Below are positions 1 to 9,721 of a stretch of 64,000 nt of DNA, piece by piece. Numbering within the stretch: the stretch's first letter is position 1; the number at the start of each line of letters is the position of its first letter. Origin of the DNA: Pseudomonas sp. BBP2017 (lineage in GTDB: Bacteria > Pseudomonadota > Gammaproteobacteria > Pseudomonadales > Pseudomonadaceae). The stretch spans positions 1-64,000 of the forward strand of contig NZ_PVZN01000005.1 in assembly GCF_003024385.1 (NCBI RefSeq), written 5' to 3'. The position numbers and the translations under genes were made by a program. The notes beneath the pieces are model-generated. The model searched no databases. It was not told the DNA's origin and worked only from the letters and a program-made list of their open reading frames with translations.

Positions 1-95
1 TGAATCGAAGAGCAAGCTCTTCTCATCCGCTCGACTTGCATGTGTTAGGCCTGCCGCCAGCGTTCAATCTGAGCCATGATCAAACTCTTCAGTTC
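1..95 (-). rRNA. rrs: 16S ribosomal RNA, 5' end (partial)
   Basis: The reverse complement begins GAACTGAAGAGTTTGATC and continues with the universal bacterial 27F region and a Pseudomonas-like V1 stretch. Only the first 95 nt of the gene are inside the window; transcription runs leftwards off the edge. The mature 5' end is placed at 95 by comparison with other Pseudomonas 16S genes. Confidence 0.97.
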
Positions 96-252
96 AATAC
101 TGCTTGGGTTTTGAGAAAACCCTAAACCTGGCTCAGCAATCTCAAATGACTTATTCGAAGTCTTTCGACTTCTCGTGCAGTCACTTGTGATGCTGATAAT
201 CTTTTTGACTATCAGTCTGAGTCACAAGCACCCACACGAATTGCTTGATTCG

Positions 253-265
253 ATTGTTAAAGAGC
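253..265 (-). promoter_or_regulatory. rRNA leader boxA antitermination site
   Basis: Read on the minus strand this is GCTCTTTAACAAT, matching the boxA consensus of rRNA leaders bound by NusB/NusE (S10). It lies about 160 nt upstream of the 16S start, inside the transcribed leader and downstream of all three rrn promoters, as expected. Confidence 0.85.
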
Positions 266-300
266 GGTGGCTGAAGTCTTTCGCTTCAACCGAGGCGCGC

Positions 301-328
301 ATTCTACGCTTTCCTCAGAGTCTGTCAA
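301..328 (-). promoter_or_regulatory. rrn promoter, proximal
   Basis: On the minus strand: -35 TTGACA (323-328), 16-bp spacer, -10 TAGAAT (301-306), then a GC-rich discriminator (GCGCGC). GC-rich discriminators are typical of stringently controlled rRNA promoters. Confidence 0.8.
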
Positions 329-410
329 GCGTTTATTTTGAAGTTTTTCAGAATTTCTCTTTCAACTTCAAGCGCTTAACTCGCTGCGATCTCTCGTCAG
401 CGGGAGGCGA

Positions 411-438
411 ATTCTACAGCGTTTCAATCCGCTGTCAA
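411..438 (-). promoter_or_regulatory. rrn promoter, middle
   Basis: On the minus strand: -35 TTGACA (433-438), 16-bp spacer, -10 TAGAAT (411-416). It is nearly identical to the proximal promoter 110 bp away and forms a tandem set with it. Confidence 0.8.
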
Positions 439-554
439 CCACCTTTTTCACCGCTGCCGACCTTTCGATCGAAGCCCTTCCGACACTACCTGGAACATCT
501 AACTCGTTGAATTTCAAGGAGTTTTCCGTTCCGACTACGCCAGAAGTGGGGCGA

Positions 555-582
555 ATTATAGACAGATCTATAGGGGCGTCAA
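555..582 (-). promoter_or_regulatory. rrn promoter, distal
   Basis: On the minus strand: -35 TTGACG (577-582), 16-bp spacer, -10 TATAAT (555-560). It is the most upstream of the three and is followed by a GCCCC discriminator. The stretch between this promoter and the 16S gene holds no credible protein gene; the ORF at 175-510 lies antisense to the leader. Confidence 0.75.
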
Positions 583-635
583 GGACTTATTTCAACAAAA
601 CTGTCATAAAGGCCAAAAGCCCCTAAAACAAACAA

Positions 636-661
636 GAGGGGAGGCCTGCCGGCCTCCCCTC
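636..661 (-). terminator. terminator downstream of mmsA
   Basis: A perfect 11-bp stem (636-646 with 651-661) and a TGCC loop lie 12 nt after the mmsA stop. On the minus strand it is followed by a T-rich tract (TTGTTTGTTTT). It would separate mmsA transcription from the rrn promoters just beyond. Confidence 0.8.
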
Positions 662-672
662 TTTACCCGGCC

Positions 673-2166
673 TTACAGGCTAGGAAAGGCAAACTGCGAA
701 GCCTCATGGCTAGCGCGTTGCGGCCAACGCTGAGTAATCGCTTTGCGCCGGGTATAGAAGCGCACACCGTCCGGACCGTAAGCATGCAGGTCCCCGAACA
801 GCGAACGCTTCCAGCCGCCGAAGCTGTGATAAGCCACCGGTACCGGCAGCGGCACGTTAACCCCCACCATGCCCACTTCGATTTCGTCGCAGAACAAGCG
901 TGCCGCTTCACCGTCACGGGTAAAGATGCAGGTGCCGTTACCGTACTCGTGCTCATTGATCAGGCGCATGGCCTCTTCCAGGCTATCAACCCGAACCACG
1001 CACAGTACCGGACCGAAGATTTCCTCTTTATAGATGCGCATATCCGTGGTCACGCGATCGAACAGCGTGCCACCGACAAAGTAGCCATCTTCATTACCGG
1101 CAACGCGGTAGCCACGACCGTCCACCACCAGTTGCGCACCGGCAGCAACGCCGTCGTCAATGTAGCCAAGCACTTTGTCACGGGCAGCTGCAGTTACCAG
1201 CGGCCCCATGTCCAGGCCACAGGAAGTGCCGGCACCGATCTTCAGCGCCTTGATTTGCGGCTCCAGCTTGGCGATCAGTGCATCGGCAACCTGGTCACCC
1301 ACGCAAACAGCCACGGAGATAGCCATGCAGCGCTCACCGCAAGAACCATACGCCGCGCCCATCAGTGCGCTCACGGCGTTGTCCAGGTCGGCATCAGGCA
1401 TCAGCACAGCGTGGTTCTTCGCACCGCCCAGTGCCTGGACGCGCTTACCGCGTTTGGTACCTTCGCAATAGATGTACTCGGCAATCGGCGTCGAGCCGAC
1501 GAAACTCAGGGCTTTGACCTCTGGTGCCTCGATCAGTGCATCGACGGCTTCCTTGTCACCGTGCACAACGTTCAGTACGCCCTTGGGCAGGCCGGCTTCG
1601 TGCAGCAGTTGGGCGATCAGCAGGGTCGAGCTAGGGTCGCGCTCCGAAGGCTTGAGGATGAAGCAGTTACCGCAAGCAATCGCCAGCGGGTACATCCACA
1701 GCGGCACCATGGCCGGGAAGTTGAACGGGGTAATCCCGGCAACCACGCCCAGCGGCTGGAAATCGGACCAGGCATCGATATTCGGGCCGACGTTGCGGCT
1801 GTACTCGCCCTTGAGCACTTCTGGCGCAGCGCAAGCAAACTCGACGTTCTCGATACCACGCTTGAGCTCACCCGCAGCGTCTTCCAGGGTCTTGCCGTGC
1901 TCTTCGCTGATCAGTTGGGAGATACGCGCTTCGTTCTGCTCCAGCAGTTGCTTGAAGCGGAACATCACCTGAGCGCGCTTGGCCGGTGGCGTGTTACGCC
2001 AGGCCGGGAACGCGGCCTTGGCCGAATCGATGGCTTGCTGCACAGTTTGCTTGCTGGCCAGGGCGACCTTGTGGATAGCCTGGCCGGTAGACGGGTTGAA
2101 AACATCGGCGCTGCGCGCGTCGGCAGCAACCAGCTCGCCATTGATCAGATGTTGAACAGTGCTCAT
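673..2166 (-). CDS. mmsA: CoA-acylating methylmalonate-semialdehyde / malonate-semialdehyde dehydrogenase
   Basis: A 497-residue aldehyde dehydrogenase of the MMSDH family. It converts malonate semialdehyde (or methylmalonate semialdehyde) with NAD and CoA to acetyl-CoA (propanoyl-CoA) and CO2. Visible motifs are the substrate/NAD region [16 protein letters not shown] and the catalytic cysteine in [11 protein letters not shown]. The ATG at 2166 ([10 protein letters not shown]) is preferred to one 45 nt upstream because GGAG sits just before it and the family starts here. It lies 72 bp downstream of the aminotransferase on the same strand, so the pair probably forms a beta-alanine operon equivalent to P. 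aeruginosa bauA-bauC; bauC is the alternative symbol. Confidence 0.93.
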   Translation of the reverse strand: MSTVQHLINGELVAADARSADVFNPSTGQAIHKVALASKQTVQQAIDSAKAAFPAWRNTPPAKRAQVMFRFKQLLEQNEARISQLISEEHGKTLEDAAGELKRGIENVEFACAAPEVLKGEYSRNVGPNIDAWSDFQPLGVVAGITPFNFPAMVPLWMYPLAIACGNCFILKPSERDPSSTLLIAQLLHEAGLPKGVLNVVHGDKEAVDALIEAPEVKALSFVGSTPIAEYIYCEGTKRGKRVQALGGAKNHAVLMPDADLDNAVSALMGAAYGSCGERCMAISVAVCVGDQVADALIAKLEPQIKALKIGAGTSCGLDMGPLVTAAARDKVLGYIDDGVAAGAQLVVDGRGYRVAGNEDGYFVGGTLFDRVTTDMRIYKEEIFGPVLCVVRVDSLEEAMRLINEHEYGNGTCIFTRDGEAARLFCDEIEVGMVGVNVPLPVPVAYHSFGGWKRSLFGDLHAYGPDGVRFYTRRKAITQRWPQRASHEASQFAFPSL

Positions 2167-2238
2167 GCAAAACTCCAGAAAAAGGGTATGCCTGGGCGCG
2201 AGATCGCTCACGCCCGCTTCTTATATATAGAGGGACGA

Positions 2239-3585
2239 TCAATCGACCTGATTGATGGCTTCGCCGACCGCGTCGAACAAACGATCCAGTTCCTGCGCCT
2301 GGCTGTTGAAGGTCGGGCCAAACTGCAGAGTGTCGCCGCCGAAGCGCACGTAGAAGCCGGCTTGCCACAGTTTCATGGCAATTTCGTACGGGCGCACGAT
2401 GGCATCACCGTCACGGGCAGCAATCTGGATGGCACCGGCCAAGCCGTAGTTACGGATGTCGATGATGTTCTTCGCACCCTTTACGCCGTGCAGCACTTTC
2501 TCGAAATGCGGCGCCAGTTCAGCGGCAGCCTGCACCAGGTTTTCCTTCTCCAGCAGATCCAGCGCGGCGATACCGGCAGCGCAAGCAACCGGGTGCGCCG
2601 AGTAGGTGTAGCCGTGCGGGAATTCCACGGCGTATTCCGGGGTCGGCTGGTTCATGAAGGTTTGATAGATCTCGCTGCTGGCAATCACCGCGCCCATCGG
2701 GATGGCGCCGTTGGTGACTTGCTTGGCGATGCACATCAGGTCCGGGGTAACGCCAAAGGCTTCAGCGCCGGTCATCGCACCCATACGGCCAAAGCCGGTG
2801 ATGACTTCGTCGAAGATCAGCAGGATGTTGTGCTGGTCGCAGATTTCCCGCAGGCGTTTCAGATAGCCCTTAGGTGGAGGCAGGACACCGGCGGAACCGG
2901 CCAGTGGCTCGACAATCAGCGCGGCAATGTTCGAAGCATCATGCAGCTCGATCAGCTTGAGCATTTCATCGGCCAGGGCGATACCACCCTCTTCCGGCAT
3001 GCCCTTGGTAAAGGCGTTGCTGGCCAGCAGGGTATGTGGAATGTGGTCGACATCGAGCAATTGGCCGAACAGTTTACGGTTGCCGTTGACGCCGCCCAGG
3101 CTGGTACCGGCGATGTTCACCCCATGGTAACCACGGGCACGGCCAATCAGTTTGGTCTTGGTGGCCTGGCCTTTCAGGCGCCAGTAGGCACGCACCATCT
3201 TCACCGCAGTGTCGGCGCACTCGGAGCCGGAGTTGGTATAGAAGACGTGATTAAGGTTGCCCGGGGTCAGCTCGGTGATCTTCTCGGCCAGCTGAAACGA
3301 CAGCGGGTGACCGAACTGGAAGGCTGGCGAGTAATCGAGCACGCCCAACTGGCGCGACACGGCTTCCTGGATCTGCTTGCGGGTGTGACCGGCGCCGCAG
3401 GTCCACAGGCCCGACAGCGAGTCATAGATCTTGCGCCCTTTGTCGTCGGTCAGGTAGCTGCCTTCGGCGGCAACGATCAGCCGTGGATCGCGCTGAAAAT
3501 TGCGGTTGGCGGTGTAGGGCATCCAGTGGGCGTCCAGCTTGAGCTGGCTGGCCAGACCGACAGGAGCGTTTTCAGGCAGATTCAT
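2239..3585 (-). CDS. bauA: omega-amino acid (beta-alanine):pyruvate aminotransferase
   Basis: A class III PLP aminotransferase of 448 residues. It transfers the amino group of beta-alanine and other omega-amino acids to pyruvate, giving malonate semialdehyde for the next enzyme. The N-terminal region (SQLKLDAHWMPYTANRN) matches the characterised P. putida omega-APT as I remember it. Visible motifs are GSECADTA, IFDEVITGFGR and the PLP lysine region IAKQVTNGAIPMG. The ATG at 3585 is chosen over a start at 3621 because GAGGA precedes it and the family begins MN-PE. It is divergent from the LysR gene across 118 bp, the usual arrangement for an activator and its target. Confidence 0.94.
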   Translation of the reverse strand: MNLPENAPVGLASQLKLDAHWMPYTANRNFQRDPRLIVAAEGSYLTDDKGRKIYDSLSGLWTCGAGHTRKQIQEAVSRQLGVLDYSPAFQFGHPLSFQLAEKITELTPGNLNHVFYTNSGSECADTAVKMVRAYWRLKGQATKTKLIGRARGYHGVNIAGTSLGGVNGNRKLFGQLLDVDHIPHTLLASNAFTKGMPEEGGIALADEMLKLIELHDASNIAALIVEPLAGSAGVLPPPKGYLKRLREICDQHNILLIFDEVITGFGRMGAMTGAEAFGVTPDLMCIAKQVTNGAIPMGAVIASSEIYQTFMNQPTPEYAVEFPHGYTYSAHPVACAAGIAALDLLEKENLVQAAAELAPHFEKVLHGVKGAKNIIDIRNYGLAGAIQIAARDGDAIVRPYEIAMKLWQAGFYVRFGGDTLQFGPTFNSQAQELDRLFDAVGEAINQVD

Positions 3586-3614
3586 CGGGCAAGTCCTCGC
3601 ATGGCAATTGGGCA

Positions 3615-3631
3615 GCGACAAGTGTTGTTGC
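3615..3631. promoter_or_regulatory. candidate LysR-type operator in the bauA/LysR divergent spacer
   Basis: GCGACAA-GTG-TTGTTGC is an inverted repeat with one mismatched position. A further GTTGTCAC half-site lies at about 3639-3646. It sits between the two divergent starts, where a LysR-type activator would bind. Assignment rests on position and symmetry only. Confidence 0.35.
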
Positions 3632-3703
3632 GACTAAGTTGTCACGAGGATAAAGTCTAGAAAACCCAACTTTTCTAATCTTCAGATAGACGACTACTAA
3701 ACT

Positions 3704-4621
3704 ATGAGCCGCCGCCCCGATCCCCTCGCGCAAGTCAGCGACTTTGATATCCGTCTACTGAAGATCTACCGCAGCGTAGTCGAGTGTGGCGGCTTTTCGG
3801 CGGCAGAGAACGTCCTCGGCATTGGCCGCTCGGCCATCAGTCAGCAGATGAGCGATCTGGAGCAACGCCTGGGATTACGCCTGTGCCAGCGCGGACGCGC
3901 CGGCTTTTCACTGACCGAGGAAGGCCGCGAGGTGTATCAGTCGGCACTGCAACTGCTCAGTGCCCTGGAGAGTTTCCGCACCGAGGTCAACGGCCTGCAC
4001 CAGCACCTGCGCGGAGAGTTGAACATCGGCCTGACCGACAACCTGGTGACCTTGCCGCACATGCGCATCACCCACGCCCTGGCCCAGCTTAAAGACCGCG
4101 GCCCGGATGTGCGCATCCAGATCCGCATGATCGCGCCCAGTCAGGTTGAGCAAGGGGTACTCGACGGCAGCCTGCATGTCGGTGTGGTTCCGCAAACCAG
4201 TCCGCTGTCGGGGCTGGAGTATCAGCCGCTGTACAGCGAACGCTCGCTGCTTTATTGCGCGGTGGGTCATCCGCTGTTTTATGCCGACGACCGTCAGCTG
4301 GACGACGAACGCCTCAATAGCCAGGACGCTATCGCCCCGACATTCCGCTTGCCGGCCGATGTCCAGGCGCACTATCAGTCACTCAATTGCACCGCCAGCG
4401 CCTCGGACCGCGAAGGCATGGCCTTTCTGATCCTCACCGGGCGCTATATCGGCTACCTGCCGGATCACTACGCCAGTTTCTGGGTACAACAAGGGCGGCT
4501 GCGCGCGCTCAAGCCGGACCAGCGCTTCTATGACCTGAGCCTGTGCTGGGTGACGCGCAAGGGCCGACGCCCGCATCTGGTCCTGGAAAGCTTTCTGGAA
4601 AGCCTGGCGGCTACTCGCTGA
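3704..4621 (+). CDS. LysR-family transcriptional regulator, BauR-like
   Basis: A 305-residue LysR regulator. The N-terminal winged HTH (residues about 12-70) contains the helix GFSAAENVLGIGRSAISQQM, and a periplasmic-binding-like effector domain follows (about 95-295). It is divergent from bauA-mmsA, so it most likely activates them in response to beta-alanine or a related omega-amino acid, as BauR does in P. aeruginosa. That function is inferred from context. Confidence 0.88.
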   Translation: MSRRPDPLAQVSDFDIRLLKIYRSVVECGGFSAAENVLGIGRSAISQQMSDLEQRLGLRLCQRGRAGFSLTEEGREVYQSALQLLSALESFRTEVNGLHQHLRGELNIGLTDNLVTLPHMRITHALAQLKDRGPDVRIQIRMIAPSQVEQGVLDGSLHVGVVPQTSPLSGLEYQPLYSERSLLYCAVGHPLFYADDRQLDDERLNSQDAIAPTFRLPADVQAHYQSLNCTASASDREGMAFLILTGRYIGYLPDHYASFWVQQGRLRALKPDQRFYDLSLCWVTRKGRRPHLVLESFLESLAATR

Positions 4622-4685
4622 GGGCTGATGCTGTGGTAGGTTAGCCGATCAGAAGTGATACCCATTGCCTTGTCTGGAACCGTCC

Positions 4686-5348
4686 ATGCCCTTCGAAGTC
4701 CCTGCGCATCGTGTCACCGCCCCGGGCAAGCCCGCCGGCCGCATTCGTCAGAAGAACGAGCAAGCCATCATCCAGGCTGCCGAAGACGAGTTCGCCCGTC
4801 ATGGCTTCAAGGGCACCAGCATGAATACCATCGCCCTCAAGGCCGGATTGCCCAAGGCGAACCTGCACTACTACTTCACCAACAAGCTGAGCCTGTATGT
4901 GGCGGTGCTGAGCAACATCATCGAGTTATGGGACAGCACCTTCAATGCTCTGAGTGTCGAGGACGACCCGGCAACAGCATTGAGCACCTACATCCGTACC
5001 AAGATGGAGTTCTCCCGGCGCAACCCTCAGGCTTCACGGATCTTTGCCATGGAGATCATCAGTGGTGGCCAGTGCCTGAGCGACTATTTCAGCCAGGACT
5101 ACCGCGAGTGGTTCAAGGGCCGGGCCGCCGTGCTCCAGGCCTGGATTGACGCTGGCAAGATGGACCCGGTCGACCCTGTGCACCTGATCTTCCTGCTCTG
5201 GGGCAGCACCCAGCATTATGCGGATTTTGCCACCCAGATCTGCCAGGTCACCGGCCGTAGCCGCCTGACCAAGCAAGACATGGAAGATGCCAGCAGCAAT
5301 CTTATCCACATCATTCTCAAAGGCTGTGGCCTGAAACTTCCCGACTGA
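4686..5348 (+). CDS. TetR-family transcriptional regulator
   Basis: A 220-residue TetR/AcrR regulator. The HTH (residues about 22-70) includes AEDEFARHGFKGTSMNTIA and the recognition helix LPKANLHYYFTNK. The C-terminal domain is of the RutR/TetR_C type. ATG at 4686 is used; a TTG 21 nt upstream is possible but adds a poorly conserved extension. Adjacency to purine and pyrimidine-type catabolic genes and the RutR-like C-terminus suggest a nucleobase-related ligand, but this is inference. The next gene follows after 10 nt, so they may be cotranscribed. Confidence 0.88.
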   Translation: MPFEVPAHRVTAPGKPAGRIRQKNEQAIIQAAEDEFARHGFKGTSMNTIALKAGLPKANLHYYFTNKLSLYVAVLSNIIELWDSTFNALSVEDDPATALSTYIRTKMEFSRRNPQASRIFAMEIISGGQCLSDYFSQDYREWFKGRAAVLQAWIDAGKMDPVDPVHLIFLLWGSTQHYADFATQICQVTGRSRLTKQDMEDASSNLIHIILKGCGLKLPD

Positions 5349-5358
5349 ATCTGCGTTT

Positions 5359-5943
5359 ATGCCTTCTACCTTGCTCGACACCTGCGAATTTCGCGAAGAG
5401 ATTCGCAAGAGCCGCTTCATTACCCTGGCCGCGCCGATCAACAGCGCTGCCGAGGCCATGGACTTCATTGAACAGCACAGCGACCTGGCCGCCACCCACA
5501 ACTGCTGGGCCTGGAAACTGGGTGCGCAATACCGCAGCAGCGACGACGGCGAACCCGGCGGCACTGCCGGACGCCCGATCCTGGCGGCGATCGAAGCCCA
5601 GGACTGCGATCAGGTCGTGGTCCTGGTGATCCGCTGGTACGGCGGTATTCAGCTGGGTACCGGCGGTCTGGCCCGCGCTTATGGCGGCGGCGCCAATAAA
5701 TGCCTGCAGCAGGCAGAAAAACGTCTGCTGGTCAGCCGCAGCGAAATCAGCTGCAGTTGCAGCTTCAGTGAGCTGGCCCTGCTTAAACTACGAGTCGCCG
5801 AAGCGGACGGCCTAGTACTGGAAGAACACTTTACAGCCAATGGCGTCGACTTGTTGCTGGCTTTGGCTGAAGAGCAGATTGAGCCGCTGCAACGCCAATT
5901 GGCCGACTTGAGCCGCGGTCGGATCCTGCTGGAGCGACGCTGA
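5359..5943 (+). CDS. YigZ/IMPACT family protein (UPF0029)
   Basis: A 194-residue YigZ-type protein. The N-terminal IMPACT domain carries the signatures AATHNCWAWKLG, SSDDGEPGGTAGRPIL and RWYGGIQLGTGGLARAY. The C-terminal part is a small ferredoxin-like domain. Bacterial members are proposed to act in ribosome- or nucleic-acid-related regulation; the exact role is unsettled. The start ATG at 5359 is 10 nt after the TetR gene stop. Confidence 0.9.
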   Translation: MPSTLLDTCEFREEIRKSRFITLAAPINSAAEAMDFIEQHSDLAATHNCWAWKLGAQYRSSDDGEPGGTAGRPILAAIEAQDCDQVVVLVIRWYGGIQLGTGGLARAYGGGANKCLQQAEKRLLVSRSEISCSCSFSELALLKLRVAEADGLVLEEHFTANGVDLLLALAEEQIEPLQRQLADLSRGRILLERR

Positions 5944-5973
5944 ATATTTGCCCACATTCACTGTGGGCCCGGC

Positions 5974-6184
5974 TGTGGATAAGCTCTGGGCATTCGCCTG
6001 CGCGCCTTGAATCACGTGGCCTTCAGGCAAACGATCATATTTTGATCAAGATTTGATGACAGCCACTCAAGCGTCGATAAATCAGTTAGTTATCCCCATT
6101 TATTACCCTGCGGAGGAAGCCTTCAGGCGCTTATACCCAGCTCTTGGGCTTGCTCACAGATACTGTGGAGCAAGCTGTGGATAA
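5974..6184. promoter_or_regulatory. DnaA-box cluster in a 336-bp spacer
   Basis: Two perfect DnaA boxes, TTATCCACA on the minus strand, lie at 5974-5982 and 6176-6184. A near-match TTATCCCCA lies on the plus strand at 6090-6098. They flank an AT-rich stretch (about 6030-6110) containing two GATC sites. No gene is credible in this spacer (5944-6279). It resembles a DnaA-binding or titration site; that function is inferred. Confidence 0.5.
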
Positions 6185-6279
6185 GCCGTGTACCCCTGCG
6201 TCAACAGCCTGTTCGGCCACGGTTTGGCTAGACTGGTTATTCTTTGATCAACGACGTACCCATTGAAAGGAGTTCCTTC

Positions 6280-6960
6280 ATGCCCTCGAACAAAACCGCC
6301 CTGATCATCGGCGCCTCGCGCGGCCTCGGGCTGGGTCTGGTGCAGCGTCTGGTGGAAGACAGCTGGGATGTCACAGCCACAGTGCGTGACCCGGCCAAGG
6401 CCGAGACCCTCGCCACCCTGCCTCGGGTCCGGATCGAAACCCTGGAAATGAACAATATCCACCAACTCGATGCACTGCAGGAACGCCTCGGCGCGCAGAC
6501 CTTCGACCTGCTGTTCGTCAACGCCGGGATCATGGGCCCGCTCGAGCAGAACGCCGAGCATGCGCAACTGACCGACATAGGCGATCTGTTCATGACCAAT
6601 GCGGTATCGCCGATTCGCGTCGCCCAGCGCTTTGCCCCGCAATTGCGCAACAATGGCGTGCTGGCGTTCATGAGTTCGATCCTGGGCAGCGTCGCCATTC
6701 CCGACGGCAGCGAGATGTGCCTGTACAAAGCCAGCAAGGCAGCGCTGAACTCGATGATCAACAGTTTCGTCACCCTGCAACAGCCACAGCAGACAGTGCT
6801 GGCCATGCACCCGGGTTGGGTCAAGACCGACATGGGTGGTGAGAGTGCCGAAATAGACGTGCTCACCAGCACCCAAGGCATGCTTGAACAGATCAAGGCC
6901 AGCGCCGGCAAAGGCGGCCTGTACTTCATCAACTACAAGGGCGACAGCCTGATCTGGTGA
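6280..6960 (+). CDS. short-chain dehydrogenase/reductase (C-factor-like)
   Basis: A 226-residue SDR with the nucleotide-binding GASRGLGLG near the N-terminus, NAG in LFVNAGIMG, an active-site serine in FMSSILGS and the catalytic YKASK. It lacks the length of classical sugar dehydrogenases and resembles CsgA/C-factor-type NAD(P)-dependent oxidoreductases. The substrate is unknown. The ATG at 6280 follows a clear AAAGGAG ribosome-binding site. It is monocistronic between the DnaA-box spacer and the deaminase gene. Confidence 0.88.
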   Translation: MPSNKTALIIGASRGLGLGLVQRLVEDSWDVTATVRDPAKAETLATLPRVRIETLEMNNIHQLDALQERLGAQTFDLLFVNAGIMGPLEQNAEHAQLTDIGDLFMTNAVSPIRVAQRFAPQLRNNGVLAFMSSILGSVAIPDGSEMCLYKASKAALNSMINSFVTLQQPQQTVLAMHPGWVKTDMGGESAEIDVLTSTQGMLEQIKASAGKGGLYFINYKGDSLIW

Positions 6961-7075
6961 AACCGTTCCAGGTGGGTGTAGACTCGACACCTCGCCCACC
7001 GTGGCGGACCTGGATCAGCAGACAGGGCAACACTGAGCTGGCTAACCTGAACCCACTTTCAGAGGAGCCGGCACC

Positions 7076-8431
7076 ATGCCTGCGACCCGTATCTGGTTGA
7101 AAAACCCGCTTGCCATCTTCACCGCCAACAGCCTCGATGCCCGTGGCGGCCTGGTCCTTGAAGACGGCCGAATCACTGAAGTTCTGGCCCTCGGCGAAAT
7201 GCCGTCACTCCCCTGTGGACAAGTCTTCGATGCCCGCGAGCACGTGGTTCTGCCAGGACTTATCAACACCCACCACCACTTCTACCAGACCCTGACCCGC
7301 GCCTGGGCGCCGGTGGTCAACCAACCGCTGTTTCCCTGGCTCAAGACCCTCTACCCGGTCTGGGCTCGGCTGACCCCAGCCAAGCTGGAGCTTGCCACCC
7401 GCGTGGCCCTGGCTGAATTGCTGCTGTCCGGCTGCACCACTGCGGCCGATCATCATTATCTGTTCCCGGATGGCCTGGAAAACGCCATCGACGTACAGGT
7501 CGAGGCCGTCCGCAAGCTGGGTATGCGCGCCATGCTCACCCGCGGCTCGATGAGCCTGGGCGAAGCCGACGGTGGTCTGCCGCCGCAGCAGACGGTGCAA
7601 CAGGGTGAAGTGATCCTGGCCGACAGCCAGCGACTTATCCACAGCTACCACGAACGTGGCGAAGGTGCGCAAATCCAGATTGCCCTGGCCCCCTGCTCAC
7701 CGTTCTCGGTCACTCCAGAAATCATGCGCGCCAGTGCCAGCCTTGCGGAAGAACTGGATGTGCGTTTGCACACCCACCTGGCCGAAACCCTCGATGAAGA
7801 AGATTTCTGCCTGCAACGCTTCGGTCTGCGTACTGTGGATTACCTGGACAGTGTCGGCTGGCTCGGCCCACGTACCTGGCTGGCCCACGGTATTCACTTC
7901 AACCCGGATGAAATTGCCCGCCTGGGCGCTGCCGGTACTGGCATCTGCCATTGCCCGAGCTCGAACATGCGCCTGGCTTCGGGCATCTGCCCGACCGTTG
8001 ACCTGACCAATGCTGGCGCCCCGGTCGGCCTGGGTGTCGACGGTTCGGCCTCCAATGATGCCTCCAACATGATCCTCGAAGCGCGCCAGGCCCTGTACCT
8101 GCAGCGCCTGCGCTACGGTGCCGAGGCGATCACTCCGGAGCTCGCCCTAGGCTGGGCTACCCATGGGTCGGCGCAACTGCTTGGGCGTACCGACATCGGT
8201 GAGCTGGCGGTGGGTAAACAGGCTGACCTGGCCCTGTTCAAACTCGACGAATTACGCTTCTCCGGCAGCCACGATCCACTTTCGGCGCTATTGCTGTGCG
8301 GTGCCGACCGTGCCGACCGGGTCATGATCGCTGGTCAGTGGCGGGTGATCGACGGCCAGATCGAAGGCCTGGACGTCCAGGGCCTGATCGCCGATCACCG
8401 CCAGGCAGCCGCGCAGCTGATTGCCGGCTAA
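7076..8431 (+). CDS. 8-oxoguanine deaminase (amidohydrolase superfamily)
   Basis: A 451-residue amidohydrolase of the TrzN/AtzA-like branch, matching P. aeruginosa PA0142-type 8-oxoguanine deaminase as I recall it. It hydrolyses 8-oxoguanine to urate and ammonia. Metal ligands are visible: HHHF in GLINTHHHFYQ, His in RLHTHLAET, His in WLAHGIHF and Asp in GLGVDGSASND. The start follows AGAGGAG. Proximity to adenine deaminase supports a purine salvage and degradation role. Confidence 0.88.
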   Translation: MPATRIWLKNPLAIFTANSLDARGGLVLEDGRITEVLALGEMPSLPCGQVFDAREHVVLPGLINTHHHFYQTLTRAWAPVVNQPLFPWLKTLYPVWARLTPAKLELATRVALAELLLSGCTTAADHHYLFPDGLENAIDVQVEAVRKLGMRAMLTRGSMSLGEADGGLPPQQTVQQGEVILADSQRLIHSYHERGEGAQIQIALAPCSPFSVTPEIMRASASLAEELDVRLHTHLAETLDEEDFCLQRFGLRTVDYLDSVGWLGPRTWLAHGIHFNPDEIARLGAAGTGICHCPSSNMRLASGICPTVDLTNAGAPVGLGVDGSASNDASNMILEARQALYLQRLRYGAEAITPELALGWATHGSAQLLGRTDIGELAVGKQADLALFKLDELRFSGSHDPLSALLLCGADRADRVMIAGQWRVIDGQIEGLDVQGLIADHRQAAAQLIAG

Positions 8432-8435
8432 GGCT

Positions 8436-8663
8436 TCAGAGGCCAAGAAACGCCAGCATGATGAAGGTGGCGAACAGCACGGAGTGGGTCATACCCTCGA
8501 CTGCGTTGGTTTCGCCATCATTGAGATTGATCGCGCTGACGATCAGGATGATGGCAATCATCACTGTCTGTACCAGCGTCATGGCCATCAGCACCGGCGG
8601 TGCACCACTGCCCTCCAGGTCATAACCCAGGGGATGTGAGCTCTCTCGGCCAGCAGCGAACAA
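8436..8663 (-). CDS. small predicted membrane protein
   Basis: A 75-codon frame with two hydrophobic segments (about residues 25-43 and 60-74), ending only 4 nt from the deaminase stop and divergent from the adenine deaminase gene. The 8663 start is a TTG without a strong ribosome-binding site. A GTG or ATG about 25 codons further in is equally possible. I do not recognise a family. It is included because it fills an otherwise empty 276-bp spacer with a clear membrane-like pattern. Confidence 0.45.
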   Translation of the reverse strand: MFAAGRESSHPLGYDLEGSGAPPVLMAMTLVQTVMIAIILIVSAINLNDGETNAVEGMTHSVLFATFIMLAFLGL

Positions 8664-8695
8664 CCCTGTAGAATGTTGACAACCGCACCTGATGA

Positions 8696-9661
<966 letters not shown>

Positions 9662-9688
9662 AGATTATTGGCTGCATCGCGGGGCAAG

Positions 9689-9713
9689 CCCGCTCCTACC
9701 AGGAGCGGGTTTT
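9689..9713 (+). terminator. REP-derived intrinsic terminator after adenine deaminase
   Basis: A 9-bp stem (9689-9697 with 9701-9709) is followed by TTTT. The left part, ATCGCGGGGCAAGCCCGCTC from 9677, is the same REP core seen at 22589, 36862 and 45152. Confidence 0.75.
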
Positions 9714-9721
9714 GCTCGGCA

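Noticed and set aside
175..510. 111-codon frame upstream of 16S rRNA
   Set aside because: It spans the rrn leader and promoters, which are well supported; composition is not protein-like.
706..3660. 984-codon plus-strand open frame
   Set aside because: It is antisense to bauA and mmsA, whose motifs are unmistakable. Long antisense frames are common in GC-rich codon usage.
4665..4685. TTG start for the TetR regulator
   Set aside because: The ATG at 4686 is a better start codon and the added residues are not expected in the family.
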